Origin: a virus
Virus record (IMG/VR): IMGVR_UViG_3300030390_001226
Coordinates: 1-62,744 of that record
Reading direction: 5' to 3' (one strand)
Length of the DNA stretch: 62,744 nt
How positions within the stretch are numbered: position 1 is the first letter of the stretch; the number at the start of each line of letters is the position of its first letter. Position numbers and translations under genes: made by a program. Shown in pieces: positions 7,170 to 17,144 of the stretch. Below the pieces are notes generated by a model. It saw nothing but the letters and a program-made list of their open reading frames with translations. It did not search any database and was not told where the DNA came from.

Positions 7170-9234
7170 CACGATATATTTAAGCGAAGAAAGTCATGGC
7201 GAGGTAATGAAGTTTGACAATTTAAAAATTGTCTTACCTAAAAAGCCCAGGTATAAGAAAGATATACTTTACCATAACTTACCCAAAGCAAAGCAGAAGT
7301 GGACTAGAATACCTCCACCAAAAGCTTTAACAAGGGCGAATGCTTCTGACTTTGTAGATTACATAGAGGAAGAGTTTAGACGTAGAATGGAAGGGTTATG
7401 GTTTTATAACAACGGAGTTCCTACGTATATCACTGGGTCACATTATATGTTCATCCAGTGGAGTAAGATTGATGTAGGGTATCCTGATTACAGAGATGCT
7501 AACAGAACGTTCTTTATTTTTTGGGAAGCGTGTAAATTAGATAAAAACTCTTATGGGATGTGTTTCCTTAAGAATAGACGTTCTGGTTTTTCATACATGG
7601 CTAGTAGTGAGACAGTTAATTTATCTACTATGACTTACGAAAGTAGGTTTGGTATATTATCAAAAACTGGGGCAGATGCTAAGACTATGTTTACTGATAA
7701 GGTGGTTCGTATATATCGTAACTACCCTTTCTTTTTTCAACCTATACAAGATGGTTCTAGTAATCCTCGTGTAGAGCTTGCGTTTAGAGAGCCTGCTAAA
7801 AAGATAACAAAGAATCAGAAGCACATAGAGGACTCTGAAGCTTTAAATTCTAGTATTGACTGGAAGAACACTGGTGATAACAGTTACGATGGGGAGAAGT
7901 TAAAACTTCTTGTTCATGACGAGGCTGCTAAGTGGATTGGTCAAAACTCTATAAAGAAGAACTGGGGTGTTACTCAGACTTGTTTATTGTTAGGTAGAAA
8001 AATTGTAGGTAAGTGTATGATGGGGTCTACTGCTAACAAGTTGCAGGATGGTGGCTCAGAGTATAAGGATATATTCTACGACTCTAACTCTGGAGACAAA
8101 GATTTAAACGGTAGAACTAAAAGCGGTTTATATCAGTTATTCATACCAGCTCAGGATAACCTTGAAGGTTTTATAGATGAGTATGGTTATAGTATAGTTG
8201 AAACTCCCGACAAGCCAGTAATGGGTGTTGACGAGATGATGATTGATGTAGGTGCTAAGGATTATATACAGAATAGAAGAGACGCATTAAAGAATGACAC
8301 TGTAGCTTTATCGGAATTTAAGAGACAATTTCCGTTTACTATAGAAGAAGCCTTTAGAAATGACACTCAAAGTTGTATCTTTGACGTTGAAAGAATCTAT
8401 CAACAAATGGATTACAACGAGGTTAATAGTATTACAACTACAAGAGGAGAGTTTATATGGAAAGGTGGAGTAAGAGATGCTGAAGTTATTTGGGTTCCTC
8501 ACGCAAAAGGAAAGTGGGATATTAGTTGGGTTCCAGAGACTCAAGATCAGAACGTTATTGGGAGTAGATTCAATAAGAAGTTCCCAGGAAGATCGGATAG
8601 CTTGGTGGCAGGCTGTGACCCTTATGATCATGACACCACTACTGATGGTAGGAGATCTGATGCTGCTGCTCATGTTTTTCACAAATTTAGTATGTCAAGC
8701 GATGCGTCTATGCAGTTTGTGTGCGAGTATATTAATAGACCTCCTAAGTCGGAGATTTTTTACGAGGACATGATTAAAATGTGTGTATTCTATGGTTGTC
8801 AAATATTAGTTGAGAATAACAAGGTAGGTATATTAAAGTACTTTGAGAACAGAGGTTACTACGAGTACTTAATGGATAGACCAGAAATGACTCATACTGA
8901 GTGGAGTAGAGGAAAGCAAAAGACAAAGGGTATACCTGGATCTGGAGCTGCTGTAATAAATGCGCAAGCAGAAGCTATAGCTACTTATATATATGACCAC
9001 GTGGGTATGAATACTGCAACAGGAGAAATGGGTAGGTGTTATTTTAACGTCTTACTTGATGACTGGAGTAGATTCGAGATAGATAATAGAACAAAATACG
9101 ATGCTAGTATTTCTTCATCATTAGCTTTACTAGCTTCTCAGAAATATATTAAACCAAAAAAGGAATTAAAAGTTTCATCTCCCTTAGTGAAGAGATACAC
9201 TAATAAAGGGATGTCTAGTAAAAAAATAAGATAG
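7156..9234 (+). CDS. terL: Terminase large subunit (packaging ATPase-nuclease)
   Basis: 692 residues from ATG 7156; a TTG at 7144 is in frame but the ATG is preferred. The ATPase domain has a divergent P-loop KNRRSGFS (about residues 139-146), of the RRxGxS type seen in Bacteroidota phage terminases, and a Walker B LKLLVHDEAAKW with D255-E256. The nuclease domain has GCDPYDHD (D488), ILVENN, and a C-terminal acidic residue in TKYDASISS. It cuts and pumps DNA into the prohead through the portal, whose gene follows after two bases. Identification is firm. Confidence 0.93.
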   Translation: MQENNTIYLSEESHGEVMKFDNLKIVLPKKPRYKKDILYHNLPKAKQKWTRIPPPKALTRANASDFVDYIEEEFRRRMEGLWFYNNGVPTYITGSHYMFIQWSKIDVGYPDYRDANRTFFIFWEACKLDKNSYGMCFLKNRRSGFSYMASSETVNLSTMTYESRFGILSKTGADAKTMFTDKVVRIYRNYPFFFQPIQDGSSNPRVELAFREPAKKITKNQKHIEDSEALNSSIDWKNTGDNSYDGEKLKLLVHDEAAKWIGQNSIKKNWGVTQTCLLLGRKIVGKCMMGSTANKLQDGGSEYKDIFYDSNSGDKDLNGRTKSGLYQLFIPAQDNLEGFIDEYGYSIVETPDKPVMGVDEMMIDVGAKDYIQNRRDALKNDTVALSEFKRQFPFTIEEAFRNDTQSCIFDVERIYQQMDYNEVNSITTTRGEFIWKGGVRDAEVIWVPHAKGKWDISWVPETQDQNVIGSRFNKKFPGRSDSLVAGCDPYDHDTTTDGRRSDAAAHVFHKFSMSSDASMQFVCEYINRPPKSEIFYEDMIKMCVFYGCQILVENNKVGILKYFENRGYYEYLMDRPEMTHTEWSRGKQKTKGIPGSGAAVINAQAEAIATYIYDHVGMNTATGEMGRCYFNVLLDDWSRFEIDNRTKYDASISSSLALLASQKYIKPKKELKVSSPLVKRYTNKGMSSKKIR

Positions 9235-9236
9235 CT

Positions 9237-11627
9237 ATGCTTAACAAGAAACAAGAGTCAAACGGTTACCCTTCTCCTTTATCTTCAAACGAAGAAAAGG
9301 CATCATTAAGTTATGGGTTGCAGTACTTTAAAACTATGTATTACGAGTGGCACAACAACAGTGATATATACTTTAGAGATAAGAAACTAAGGTACTCTAG
9401 GAACAGGAGCTACGCTGAGGGAAATCAAGACGTTGGAAAGTACAAGGATTTGTTAGATGTTGGGGGAGATACTTCTTACTTAAATATTGACTGGACCCCT
9501 GTATCTGTTATACCTAAATTTGTTGACGTTATCGTTAACGGTATGGTTAATCAAGAGTACGACATAAAGGCTGAGTCTATAGATCCTGTTGCTGCAAACA
9601 AAAGGTTAGAGAAAAAGAAAAAGATGTATGGCGAGATGCTTACTAAAAGCTTTTTAACTAATCTTGAAGATGAGACTGGTATACCATTAACCCCTGATGG
9701 GTTTGTTGCTGATAGCTCTGAAGAAATTGAAATGTTTATGGCTCTTAACTATAAGCAGAATGTAGAGATTGCTTTGGAGAAGGCTATAGAGTACACGTTA
9801 GATATAAACGATTACTCTGAAGTAAAAAGATACATGATTCGTGATCTTGTTGTGCTAGGTTTATGTGCAGCTAAAACTGACCTATCACCTGTAAGTGGTC
9901 TTAGTATTCGCTACGTAGACCCTTCTAACCTTATAACATCTTTCTCTGCTTCTTCTGACTTTAAAAACATCAAGCATGCTGGAGAGGTTTACTCTATGAC
10001 TATAGCTGATTTAAAGCAGCAAGCAGGTAATGAGTTTAGTGAGGAGGATTATATTAAGATAGCTAATGAGTATGTAGGTAAGAATAATAACCCTATGTAC
10101 TTTAACACTTCAGCTAACTACGAGAATGGTGATAATACTTACGAGTATGATAAGTTTAGTATAAACATATTAGATGCTGAGTTTATTACGAGTCACGAAC
10201 TTAAATACGAAAAGAAAGATAATAAAAGTGGTGGTTACTCTGTAAATAAGAAGCCATCTAACTATAAGCAACCTAAAAACTCTAAGACTAATAGAAAAGC
10301 TATTGGGTCTACAGTTAAGGTTGTATATACAGGTAAATACATTGTAGGTTCTGATTACGTATTTAGTTACGGTTTAATGAAGGACATGCCTAGAAAGAAG
10401 TCTAACTTATCTGAGACTAGGTTGTCGTACATTGTGTACCAACCTAATTTATACAAAATGAAGAGTCGTTCTTTAGTTGATAGAATGGTTCCATTTGCTG
10501 ACCAAATACAATTAGCTCACCTTAAGATACAACACGTACTTGCCAAGGCTAGACCTAAGGGTGCTGCTTTTGAGATAGGTTCTTTAGAGAATGTATCTAA
10601 GGGAGATGGCGGTACATTTACCCCAATGGAGCTTCAAGAGATTTACGATCAAACTGGTAACATCTATTACAGACGTATAGACGATGAGGGTCAAATGACT
10701 GGATCAATGCCTATACAAGAGTTAGAGAATGGTATTGGTAGAGATTTCGGTACTCTTATAGGAGTATACAATCACAACATGCAGATGATTCGTGACGTAA
10801 CAGGTGTTAACGAGGCTCGTGACGCATCTAAACCATCAAGCGAGGCTTTGGTTGGGGTTCAGAAGTTATCGCTTCTAGCATCTAATAACGCTACTAGAGA
10901 TATTAATGATGCTTACCTAAATGTAACTAAGAGAGTGTCTCAAAGTATTACTGTTCGTATGCAGGACCTAATAAACTTCAAGAACCTTCATAGTATGTAT
11001 GCTAATGTTATTGGAGAGACTTCTATGGAATCTATAGACATGATGAATAAGCTTTCTATTCACGAATTTGGTATTACTCTAGAGGTAGCACCTAACGAGG
11101 AAGAGAAGCAAATTATGGAGCAAAACATTCAGGTTTCTTTATCTCAAAAAGAGTTAAGACTTGAGGATGCTATAATGATACGTTCTGTTAAAAATACTAA
11201 GATGGCTAATCAGATGCTTATCTTAAGAAGAAAGAAATACCAAGAAGAGCAACAGTCTCAAGCACAACAGGCTTCAGAGCAGAACGCTCAACTACAGCAA
11301 CAGTCTGCAGAACAAGCGGCACAACTTAAGCAGCAAAGCTTACAGTCAGAGATGCAAATAGAACAAGCTCGTGTACAAGCTAAGAGTCAAGCTGATATGC
11401 AGTTAAAACAATTAGACTATCAACTTAAGGAGCAGTTTGAGCAGGCTCAACACCAAAGAAGATTAAGAGAGATAGAGCTTGGTAACTTAGGTAAAGAGGG
11501 TGCAGCTTCATTACAAGGTGGAGTACGTAAAGAGGTTCAGCAACAGTCTGCTATAAACCAATCTCAGATGATAGAACAAAGAGAAGGTAAAAGAGGACCT
11601 TTAGGTTCTGAAGATAAAGCAGAGTAA
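9237..11627 (+). CDS. Portal protein
   Basis: 796 residues. It follows the terminase by two bases and precedes the probable scaffold and capsid genes, the classical position. Features: early YAEGNQDVGKY, DWTPVSVIPKFVDVIVNGM (about residues 90-115), typical of portal clip/wing regions, a middle with RMVPFADQIQLAHLKIQHVLAKA, VTGVNEARDAS, and a long Gln-rich coiled-coil C-terminus (about residues 660-760, EEQQSQAQQASEQNAQLQQQ). The Gln/Ala-rich tail is like the barrel helix of podovirus portals. It forms the dodecameric DNA channel. Confident. Confidence 0.9.
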   Translation: MLNKKQESNGYPSPLSSNEEKASLSYGLQYFKTMYYEWHNNSDIYFRDKKLRYSRNRSYAEGNQDVGKYKDLLDVGGDTSYLNIDWTPVSVIPKFVDVIVNGMVNQEYDIKAESIDPVAANKRLEKKKKMYGEMLTKSFLTNLEDETGIPLTPDGFVADSSEEIEMFMALNYKQNVEIALEKAIEYTLDINDYSEVKRYMIRDLVVLGLCAAKTDLSPVSGLSIRYVDPSNLITSFSASSDFKNIKHAGEVYSMTIADLKQQAGNEFSEEDYIKIANEYVGKNNNPMYFNTSANYENGDNTYEYDKFSINILDAEFITSHELKYEKKDNKSGGYSVNKKPSNYKQPKNSKTNRKAIGSTVKVVYTGKYIVGSDYVFSYGLMKDMPRKKSNLSETRLSYIVYQPNLYKMKSRSLVDRMVPFADQIQLAHLKIQHVLAKARPKGAAFEIGSLENVSKGDGGTFTPMELQEIYDQTGNIYYRRIDDEGQMTGSMPIQELENGIGRDFGTLIGVYNHNMQMIRDVTGVNEARDASKPSSEALVGVQKLSLLASNNATRDINDAYLNVTKRVSQSITVRMQDLINFKNLHSMYANVIGETSMESIDMMNKLSIHEFGITLEVAPNEEEKQIMEQNIQVSLSQKELRLEDAIMIRSVKNTKMANQMLILRRKKYQEEQQSQAQQASEQNAQLQQQSAEQAAQLKQQSLQSEMQIEQARVQAKSQADMQLKQLDYQLKEQFEQAQHQRRLREIELGNLGKEGAASLQGGVRKEVQQQSAINQSQMIEQREGKRGPLGSEDKAE

Positions 11628-11631
11628 ATAA

Positions 11632-11662
11632 TTTGACTTTACAATAAAAAAGTTTATATTTG
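11632..11662 (+). promoter_or_regulatory. Bacteroidota-type promoter for the scaffold/capsid unit
   Basis: TTTG at 11632-11635, a 19-base spacer, then TATATTTG at 11655-11662, an exact match to the TAnnTTTG consensus. It lies in the 62-base gap after the portal gene and 27 bases before the scaffold start, so it would give extra transcription of the scaffold and capsid genes. Confidence 0.8.
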
Positions 11663-11689
11663 CGAAAATAAGTAATTAAATTTAAGACA

Positions 11690-12766
11690 ATGGATATACG
11701 TGACGAGTTAGTAAAACAGTTTGGAGGAGAGGTTGTTCAACCTCAAACTCAGGGAAATATTGTTGATTTAACTGGCGATGAAAACCAGCCAGCTGAATTA
11801 GAGCAATCTGTAACAGAGGAGAGATCTGATATTATAGACTTGACAGGTGAGAGTTCTTTAAATAATGGGGAGACCAACTTTGATGAGGATCAAACTTATC
11901 AACAAGAAGAGGGTGAAGAAATCAGTGATGATCAAGTTGTCTTAAACTACCTTAGCGAGAAGCTTGGGCGAGACATAGAATCATTTGATGATTTTGACAA
12001 CACTAGTGGAGAAGCAGAAAGCAATAACTTTGCAAGCGAGCAGCTACAAGTTATTAATGATTATGTAAGAGACACTGGTCGTTCAGTTCAAGATTACCTA
12101 AACACTCAAACTGTTGATTTATCTAACGTGTCTGATGACGCTGTAATAAAGGAGTATCTACAACTAGAGAATCCAACTTTAACTGAAGCTGAGTTAAGTG
12201 ATTACATTGCAGCAACATACAAAACAGATGCTGAGGAGTATAGTGCGAGAGACACCAACGCTGGTAAGGTTCAGCTTACTAAAGACGCTAGAGCTGCTAG
12301 AGATTACTTTAATCAGATAAAAGAGGATTACGCTATGCCAACTGAGGCTGGAGATCCTGGAGTATCTGATGCTGACAGAGGAGAATGGTTATCAGAAATG
12401 GAGGGAGAGGTTAATGACCTTGAAGGTTTATCTTTCTCTATGAATGACCAAGGTGAAGAGTTTACTTACAATCTAGATGACGAAGCTCGTCAGGAGATTA
12501 TGGGTTACAACTCAGATCTAGAAAACTTCTTTGATAAGTATGTAAACGAAAGCGGTGACTGGAACTTTGACGCTCTTAATACAGATATGTACATCATGAA
12601 TAACATCGACAAGATTGTTAGAGGTGTAGCTAATCAGTACAGAAGCAAGGGGACAGAGAACGTAATTAATGAGATTAAGAACCCATCGTTTGCCCAAGAT
12701 AAGCAAGCAGCACCTCAGAAACAAGAGTCAACTCTCGACATGTTAAGAAGACAAATACTTGGTTAA
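11690..12766 (+). CDS. Probable head scaffolding protein
   Basis: 358 residues, very acidic, low in hydrophobics and mostly helical. The N-terminus carries two copies of an I-V/I-DLTG element (about residues 24-29 and 48-53) within Glu/Gln-rich disordered sequence. The C-terminus is basic-to-mixed (APQKQESTLDMLRRQILG). Acidic, helical proteins between portal and major capsid genes are typically scaffolds that are removed during maturation. It has its own promoter upstream. No sequence family recognised; assignment rests on composition and position. Confidence 0.75.
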   Translation: MDIRDELVKQFGGEVVQPQTQGNIVDLTGDENQPAELEQSVTEERSDIIDLTGESSLNNGETNFDEDQTYQQEEGEEISDDQVVLNYLSEKLGRDIESFDDFDNTSGEAESNNFASEQLQVINDYVRDTGRSVQDYLNTQTVDLSNVSDDAVIKEYLQLENPTLTEAELSDYIAATYKTDAEEYSARDTNAGKVQLTKDARAARDYFNQIKEDYAMPTEAGDPGVSDADRGEWLSEMEGEVNDLEGLSFSMNDQGEEFTYNLDDEARQEIMGYNSDLENFFDKYVNESGDWNFDALNTDMYIMNNIDKIVRGVANQYRSKGTENVINEIKNPSFAQDKQAAPQKQESTLDMLRRQILG

Positions 12767-12802
12767 AACAAAAATTAATTTTCATTTTAAAAATATAAAA
12801 AA

Positions 12803-14221
12803 ATGGCAACAGTAAGTTTAGCTTCAGGTATGGTGGCAACACCATCAAATGTAGCAGTTGCAACTACATCTAACTATGTAGGTACTTCAACGTTAATTAA
12901 CGCTGATGGTACAGATGGTATTCCGTTACATAAACGTGATGTAGATGAGCAACTAATTAAGAGATACGGTGATCAAGGTATCACTGGATTGATGGAACTT
13001 TTAGGTTCTAAAAAAGAAACAACAGCTCAAACTTTTGAGCACTATGAGGAAACTCTTCTTCATAATCACTTCACAGGTGCTATCTCTAGTAACGATTTAA
13101 CAATCGCTAATGCTTTTGATGATACTGGGGACGCTGCAGGTAACACAGCAGTTCGTGATGGTGACCTTTTATTGGGTAACACAGGAGTTATGTACTACGT
13201 GGCTGGTAAAGCTGATGGTTCTGCTTCTACTCAACCAGAAGATAACTTTCAATTAAAATTAGTATCTAATGGTAATTTAGCTGGATCTCCTGCTGATACA
13301 TCATTTGCTATCGTAGGTAACGCTTACGCAGAAAGAACTGGTCAACCAGTTGGTATCACACCTCGTGTAGATCAATATCAAAACAAATGTCAGATTATTA
13401 AAGAATCTTTCACTGTTTCTGGTTCTGAAGCAACTAACGCAGTTTACGTAAAGGTTAACTCTCCTGAGATGGGTACTGGTTACTTATGGTACTTACAAGG
13501 TGAGGCTGATACTTACCAACGTTTTCAAGATTACGCTGAATTAGCAATGATTATTGGTCAATCTGCTGTAGGACTAGAAGATGGTGCTACTGATGGTGCT
13601 GGAGCTGCAGTTGTAACAACTGAAGGTCTTTTACCATTTATTGAAAACAAAGGTCAAACTATGGATCTTGGTTCTTCAGCAATTACCATGGCTGACTTTG
13701 ATGCTGCTGTTAAGTCTTTAGACAAGTACAGAGGTTCAAAAGAAATGGCTCTTTACGCTGGTATCAACTTATCTTTAGATATTGATGACTTATTAGCTTC
13801 TCAAGGTGCTTACGCAGCAGGTGGTGCTAACTACGGTACTTTCGCTAACAACAAAGATATGGCGTTGAACTTAGGCTTTAACTCGTTCTCTCGTGGTGGT
13901 TATACTTTCCACAAGAAAACTTACGACCTATTTAACAGACCTGACTTGTTAGGTGGTGATGGCTTTAAATACAATGGTTTCGGTATGTGTATTCCTATGG
14001 ATTCACAAAAAGATGCTAAGTCTGGTGAGAAAATTCCTTCGTTACGTATGCGATACAAAGCAGCTAACGGATACTCTCGTGAGATGGAGCACTGGTTAAC
14101 TGGATCTGCAGTTCTACAAAACAAAACTAACGAAACAGATGAGTTACGATGTAACTACAGAACTGAGCGTGGTTTTGAAGGATTTGCTCCTAACCGTTTC
14201 TTATTGTTCAAGAAATCATAA
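12803..14221 (+). CDS. Major capsid protein
   Basis: 472 residues. The segment IKRYGDQGITGLMELLGSKKETTAQTFEHYEE (quoted only to give its position, residues about 50-82, key features: Tyr-Gly-x-Gln, Leu-Leu-Gly, Phe-x-His-Tyr-Glu) resembles the start of HK97-fold capsid proteins of Bacteroidota phages. The C-terminus ends ERGFEGFAPNRFLLFKKS. Codon choice is noticeably more uniform than in neighbours (for example many GGT, GCT, AAC, TAC), as expected of a highly expressed protein. The gene lies after the scaffold, with an A-rich leader. Confident by position, length and composition. Confidence 0.88.
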   Translation: MATVSLASGMVATPSNVAVATTSNYVGTSTLINADGTDGIPLHKRDVDEQLIKRYGDQGITGLMELLGSKKETTAQTFEHYEETLLHNHFTGAISSNDLTIANAFDDTGDAAGNTAVRDGDLLLGNTGVMYYVAGKADGSASTQPEDNFQLKLVSNGNLAGSPADTSFAIVGNAYAERTGQPVGITPRVDQYQNKCQIIKESFTVSGSEATNAVYVKVNSPEMGTGYLWYLQGEADTYQRFQDYAELAMIIGQSAVGLEDGATDGAGAAVVTTEGLLPFIENKGQTMDLGSSAITMADFDAAVKSLDKYRGSKEMALYAGINLSLDIDDLLASQGAYAAGGANYGTFANNKDMALNLGFNSFSRGGYTFHKKTYDLFNRPDLLGGDGFKYNGFGMCIPMDSQKDAKSGEKIPSLRMRYKAANGYSREMEHWLTGSAVLQNKTNETDELRCNYRTERGFEGFAPNRFLLFKKS

Positions 14222-14249
14222 TTATTAATATATAAAAAAACATAAGAAA

Positions 14250-14609
14250 ATGGAGAATTATTTATATTTCGCAAGTGCTGCTGCTGATGGAACAGCCTCT
14301 ACTGAAGAAGTAGCTTGCTTTCCTGCTGGTCAACTATCTCACTTTGAGATGGCAACAACGACATCAATGAGAGTTTACTTTGAGTCTAGTCAAGAAAATG
14401 ACGATGACTCAGGTATAGATGCAGCTCATGTTGTACTTACTATTACTATTGGTAAGCACAAAGAAGCTATACAGGATATTGTTGAAGCTATTAATAGACC
14501 AAGTGGAGGTAACTTTGGTTTTGTTAACATAGCAGACAGTGAACAATCAGTATTTTGCAGTGAGCATGTTACAGCTTGTGCATCTATGTCAGTAATTGAT
14601 GCTAGCTAA
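14250..14609 (+). CDS. Small virion protein after capsid (hypothetical)
   Basis: 119 residues, rich in Ala, Ser and Thr with beta-strand alternation (MRVYFESSQE, HVVLTITIG) and three cysteines. Not recognised by family. It lies 28 bases after the capsid gene, with the same A-rich leader, and a terminator follows. A head-decoration protein is a reasonable hypothesis from size, position and likely high expression. Confidence 0.7.
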   Translation: MENYLYFASAAADGTASTEEVACFPAGQLSHFEMATTTSMRVYFESSQENDDDSGIDAAHVVLTITIGKHKEAIQDIVEAINRPSGGNFGFVNIADSEQSVFCSEHVTACASMSVIDAS

Positions 14610-14638
14610 TAACTAGAGATAGTTAATTATATATTACT

Positions 14639-14664
14639 GGAGGGGGCTTTGTACCCCTCCTTTT
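14639..14664 (+). terminator. Rho-independent terminator
   Basis: GGAGGGG at 14639-14645 pairs with CCCCTCC at 14654-14660 around an 8-base loop, followed by TTTT. It closes the scaffold-capsid-decoration unit and probably partly attenuates reading into downstream genes. Confidence 0.85.
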
Positions 14665-14697
14665 ATAACTTCAAGTTAATTTTAGAAAATAATTATT

Positions 14698-15576
14698 ATG
14701 TCACCAACAAAAAGAAAGGCTGTAACGCCTCCAAGTACTACTAAGGTCGTAGCTCAAGCTCCCATAGTAGAAAAGAAATTCACCCCTCAGTTTACTAACA
14801 AGAAACAAGAGTACAAGCCATCTGTTTATCATTTAGTTTCTAAATCTAGAAATCCAAAAACTAGAATGCCTCAGTATCCTATTGTATCTTTATTAAAGGC
14901 TGAGGATATTATATTTGACCCTGAAACAGGGGAGAATAGAAAAATTAGATACGTTCCTGGAGAAGCTTCTATATTTGCAGATGATCATCCAGAAACAGCT
15001 AAGATGAGAGATCCTATTGCTTTTAACAATGGTTTTCTTTTTGTAGATCACACAAACCCTACCCTTAAAAAATATTTAGATACTTGTAACGCTAACGGTA
15101 GTAATCCTCACAGAATAAAATCTAAAAATATTTTATTTAACGTAAAGGATGAAGAGAAGAATGCACAAGATAGAATAGCTCAAGTGGCTGATGTTATGGA
15201 TGCTGTACAAAGTGCCCTTAAAATGCCTTTAAATGAGCTTGTAGGGTATGCTAAGGTATTAGGTGTCAACACTAACAAGAGTGTAGATGAGATTCGTTGG
15301 GACATGAAGGTTCAAGCAGAAAAGAATCCTACAGCTTTCTTAGCAGGAATGAATGACCCTCGTACAGAGATGAAGCAGTTACTACTTATGGCTCAAGAGT
15401 CAAGCATTATATCTATGAAGAAATCAGCTGTAACTTGGGTATCCTCAGGTAATACAATATGTGTCCCTGCAATTGGAGTTAAGCCTATCGAGAGAATGGT
15501 AGACTTCTGTTCTGAAGGCGAGGGAGAGCAGATATACGCAGAGATAGAGCGTAGACTGCAAGCGATTAATGGATAA
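14698..15576 (+). CDS. Hypothetical structural-region protein, 292 aa
   Basis: 292 residues. The N-terminus is basic, Pro/Thr/Lys-rich and probably disordered (residues 1-45), followed by a globular domain with RIRYVPGEASIFADDH-like sequence and a helical C-terminal half (LKMPLNELVGYAKVLGVNTN, MKQLLLMAQESS, residues about 170-230). No enzyme motif seen. It lies between two strong terminators, so it is transcribed as a near-separate unit in the head region. A head-associated role is inferred from location only. Confidence 0.7.
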   Translation: MSPTKRKAVTPPSTTKVVAQAPIVEKKFTPQFTNKKQEYKPSVYHLVSKSRNPKTRMPQYPIVSLLKAEDIIFDPETGENRKIRYVPGEASIFADDHPETAKMRDPIAFNNGFLFVDHTNPTLKKYLDTCNANGSNPHRIKSKNILFNVKDEEKNAQDRIAQVADVMDAVQSALKMPLNELVGYAKVLGVNTNKSVDEIRWDMKVQAEKNPTAFLAGMNDPRTEMKQLLLMAQESSIISMKKSAVTWVSSGNTICVPAIGVKPIERMVDFCSEGEGEQIYAEIERRLQAING

Positions 15577-15600
15577 TGATTTAATGTAATATATTAAAGA

Positions 15601-15628
15601 GGGAGGCTTAGGCTTCCCTTTTTTTTTG
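15601..15628 (+). terminator. Rho-independent terminator
   Basis: GGGAGGC at 15601-15607 pairs with GCTTCCC at 15612-15618 (one G-T pair) around a TTAG loop, followed by a run of T. The distal part of the T run overlaps the upstream element of the next promoter. Confidence 0.88.
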
Positions 15629-15654
15629 TTATAAAGAATTATTTCGTACTTTTG
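15626..15654 (+). promoter_or_regulatory. Bacteroidota-type promoter for the connector/tail unit
   Basis: TTG at 15626-15628, an 18-base spacer, then TACTTTTG at 15647-15654, an exact TAnnTTTG match. It lies directly behind the terminator and 22 bases before ATG 15676, so it would start a unit carrying connectors, nozzle and internal virion genes. Confidence 0.8.
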
Positions 15655-15675
15655 CTAGGAATAAATTACAGAATA

Positions 15676-16410
15676 ATGACAATTGATGAAATATACAAAC
15701 TAGTACAAGTCTTTGCAAACAAAGAGCAAAGAGGCTTTATAACGCCAGGTGATTTTAATTTACTAGCAAAACAAGCTGATCTAGAACTATACAATAAAAG
15801 ACTATCCACTATTATGGAGAAGTCTCAACCTAAGAAATCAGCAGGGTATTACGCAGAAAGTTTAACTCCTGAGTTAGCAGAGCAAGATATTGCTGCCTTC
15901 CTTAAGACTGAAGTTGTATCAACTACTGCTAATAGTTTGGTGGCTCACGTTGGTACTTCAAACTCTTTACTTACAGATTACATTGTTTCAATATCTACAG
16001 CAGACGCTGAGACTCAATCAATAACTACTAACGTACCAGTAGAGATAGTAAATAATAGAAATATAAATCAAATACTTAGGAGTAGTTTGGCAAAGCCTTC
16101 AGCTTCTTACCCTGTTGCTTTAATTGGTAACAACAACACTTCTAATAATAAAAAGTTAATTAACGTATTCCCAGACACTATTAAATCTGTAACTGTAGCT
16201 CATTACGTACATAATTACTCTCCAAAATGGAATTACGTAACTATAGCAGGTAAGCCTGTTTACGATAACGCTAATTCAACTCAGTTTAGATCATCTAATA
16301 GAACTCATGGAGAGTTAGTGGTTAAGATATTAGAATACTTAGGCGTTAGTATTAGAGAGGCAGATGTAGTGCAGTACGCACAGGCAAACGAATTAAAAGC
16401 AGATAGTTAA
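15676..16410 (+). CDS. Head-tail connector/ring-type structural protein
   Basis: 244 residues from ATG 15676. An in-frame TTG at 15652 falls inside the -7 box and is rejected. The N-terminus MTIDEIYKLVQVFANKEQRG followed by ITPGDFN is a pattern I associate with structural ring proteins of Bacteroidota phages, including crAss-like ones. The centre is beta-rich with few motifs. It is 2 bases from the tail-tube-like gene. Role inferred from motif and synteny: part of the neck between portal and nozzle. Confidence 0.75.
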   Translation: MTIDEIYKLVQVFANKEQRGFITPGDFNLLAKQADLELYNKRLSTIMEKSQPKKSAGYYAESLTPELAEQDIAAFLKTEVVSTTANSLVAHVGTSNSLLTDYIVSISTADAETQSITTNVPVEIVNNRNINQILRSSLAKPSASYPVALIGNNNTSNNKKLINVFPDTIKSVTVAHYVHNYSPKWNYVTIAGKPVYDNANSTQFRSSNRTHGELVVKILEYLGVSIREADVVQYAQANELKADS

Positions 16411-16412
16411 TT

Positions 16413-17138
16413 ATGGCAGCAGATTACACAAACATAGACGAGGTGATTAACGACTTTCAGCTGATGATGGACGACACTTCTTACGATAAAGAGGCTCAGA
16501 TATACCAATTAAGATTACTTGCCTTACAAGGGCTTAGAGAGCTTTCTTTTGATACTGGTCAAGAGATTAAAACAACTACATTAACTGTAAATAGTTCTCT
16601 TCAAGTTACTTTACCAACTGACTACTTAAAATTAATTAAGATTGGGTACAGAGGTGACGATAATGAGATTCACTCTTTAGGGGTAAACAATAAACTAGCT
16701 TTAGACAACTCTGTTGCTGCTGTAGTTAATGATGACTTTTATGACGAGAACAACCCCTACTACCACCTAGACTTAGGTAAAAAGTTTGGTATAGGTGGAG
16801 GTAAGAATGCTTTAGGGTATTATAGGCTTAATAGAAATGATGGTACTATTAATTTCTCTTCTGAGTTATTAAATAAAACTTTAGTTTTAGAGTATATATC
16901 TGATGGTGCAGAAGAAACTAATCCTAAGGTTCATAAGTTTTGTGAAGAGGCTTTACGTTCTTACATATACTACAGGTATATATTAAGAAAGCGTGGAATC
17001 CCTGCTAACGAGAAGCAATCAGCAAAAAGAACCTTCTACAATGAGAAGAGACTAGCTAGGGCTAGAATGATGAGCTTCAATAAAGAGGAAGCGTTACAGA
17101 CCTCAAGAAAAGCATTTAAGCAATCACCTAAGTTATAA
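16413..17138 (+). CDS. Tail tubular protein A-like head-tail adaptor (T7 gp11 type)
   Basis: 241 residues. Helical N-terminus (YTNIDEVINDFQLMMDD), then LTVNSSLQVTLPTDYLKLIKIGY (residues about 55-77; key features: L-P-x-D-Y-L-K followed by a strand), LGYYRLNRNDGTINFS, LVLEYISDG, and a basic helical C-terminus. This succession is that of gp11/gp4-type adaptors in podoviruses, which sit below the portal. The gene is directly followed by the nozzle-like giant, matching the gp11-gp12 order of T7. Confidence 0.8.
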   Translation: MAADYTNIDEVINDFQLMMDDTSYDKEAQIYQLRLLALQGLRELSFDTGQEIKTTTLTVNSSLQVTLPTDYLKLIKIGYRGDDNEIHSLGVNNKLALDNSVAAVVNDDFYDENNPYYHLDLGKKFGIGGGKNALGYYRLNRNDGTINFSSELLNKTLVLEYISDGAEETNPKVHKFCEEALRSYIYYRYILRKRGIPANEKQSAKRTFYNEKRLARARMMSFNKEEALQTSRKAFKQSPKL

Positions 17139-17144
17139 TAAGCA

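Noticed and set aside
8477-8773. Open frames within terminase, both strands (also 8308-8682)
   Set aside because: Overlap a firmly identified gene entirely and lack leaders.
15652-15675. TTG start at 15652 for the connector protein
   Set aside because: It lies within the TAnnTTTG promoter box; ATG 15676 is preferred.
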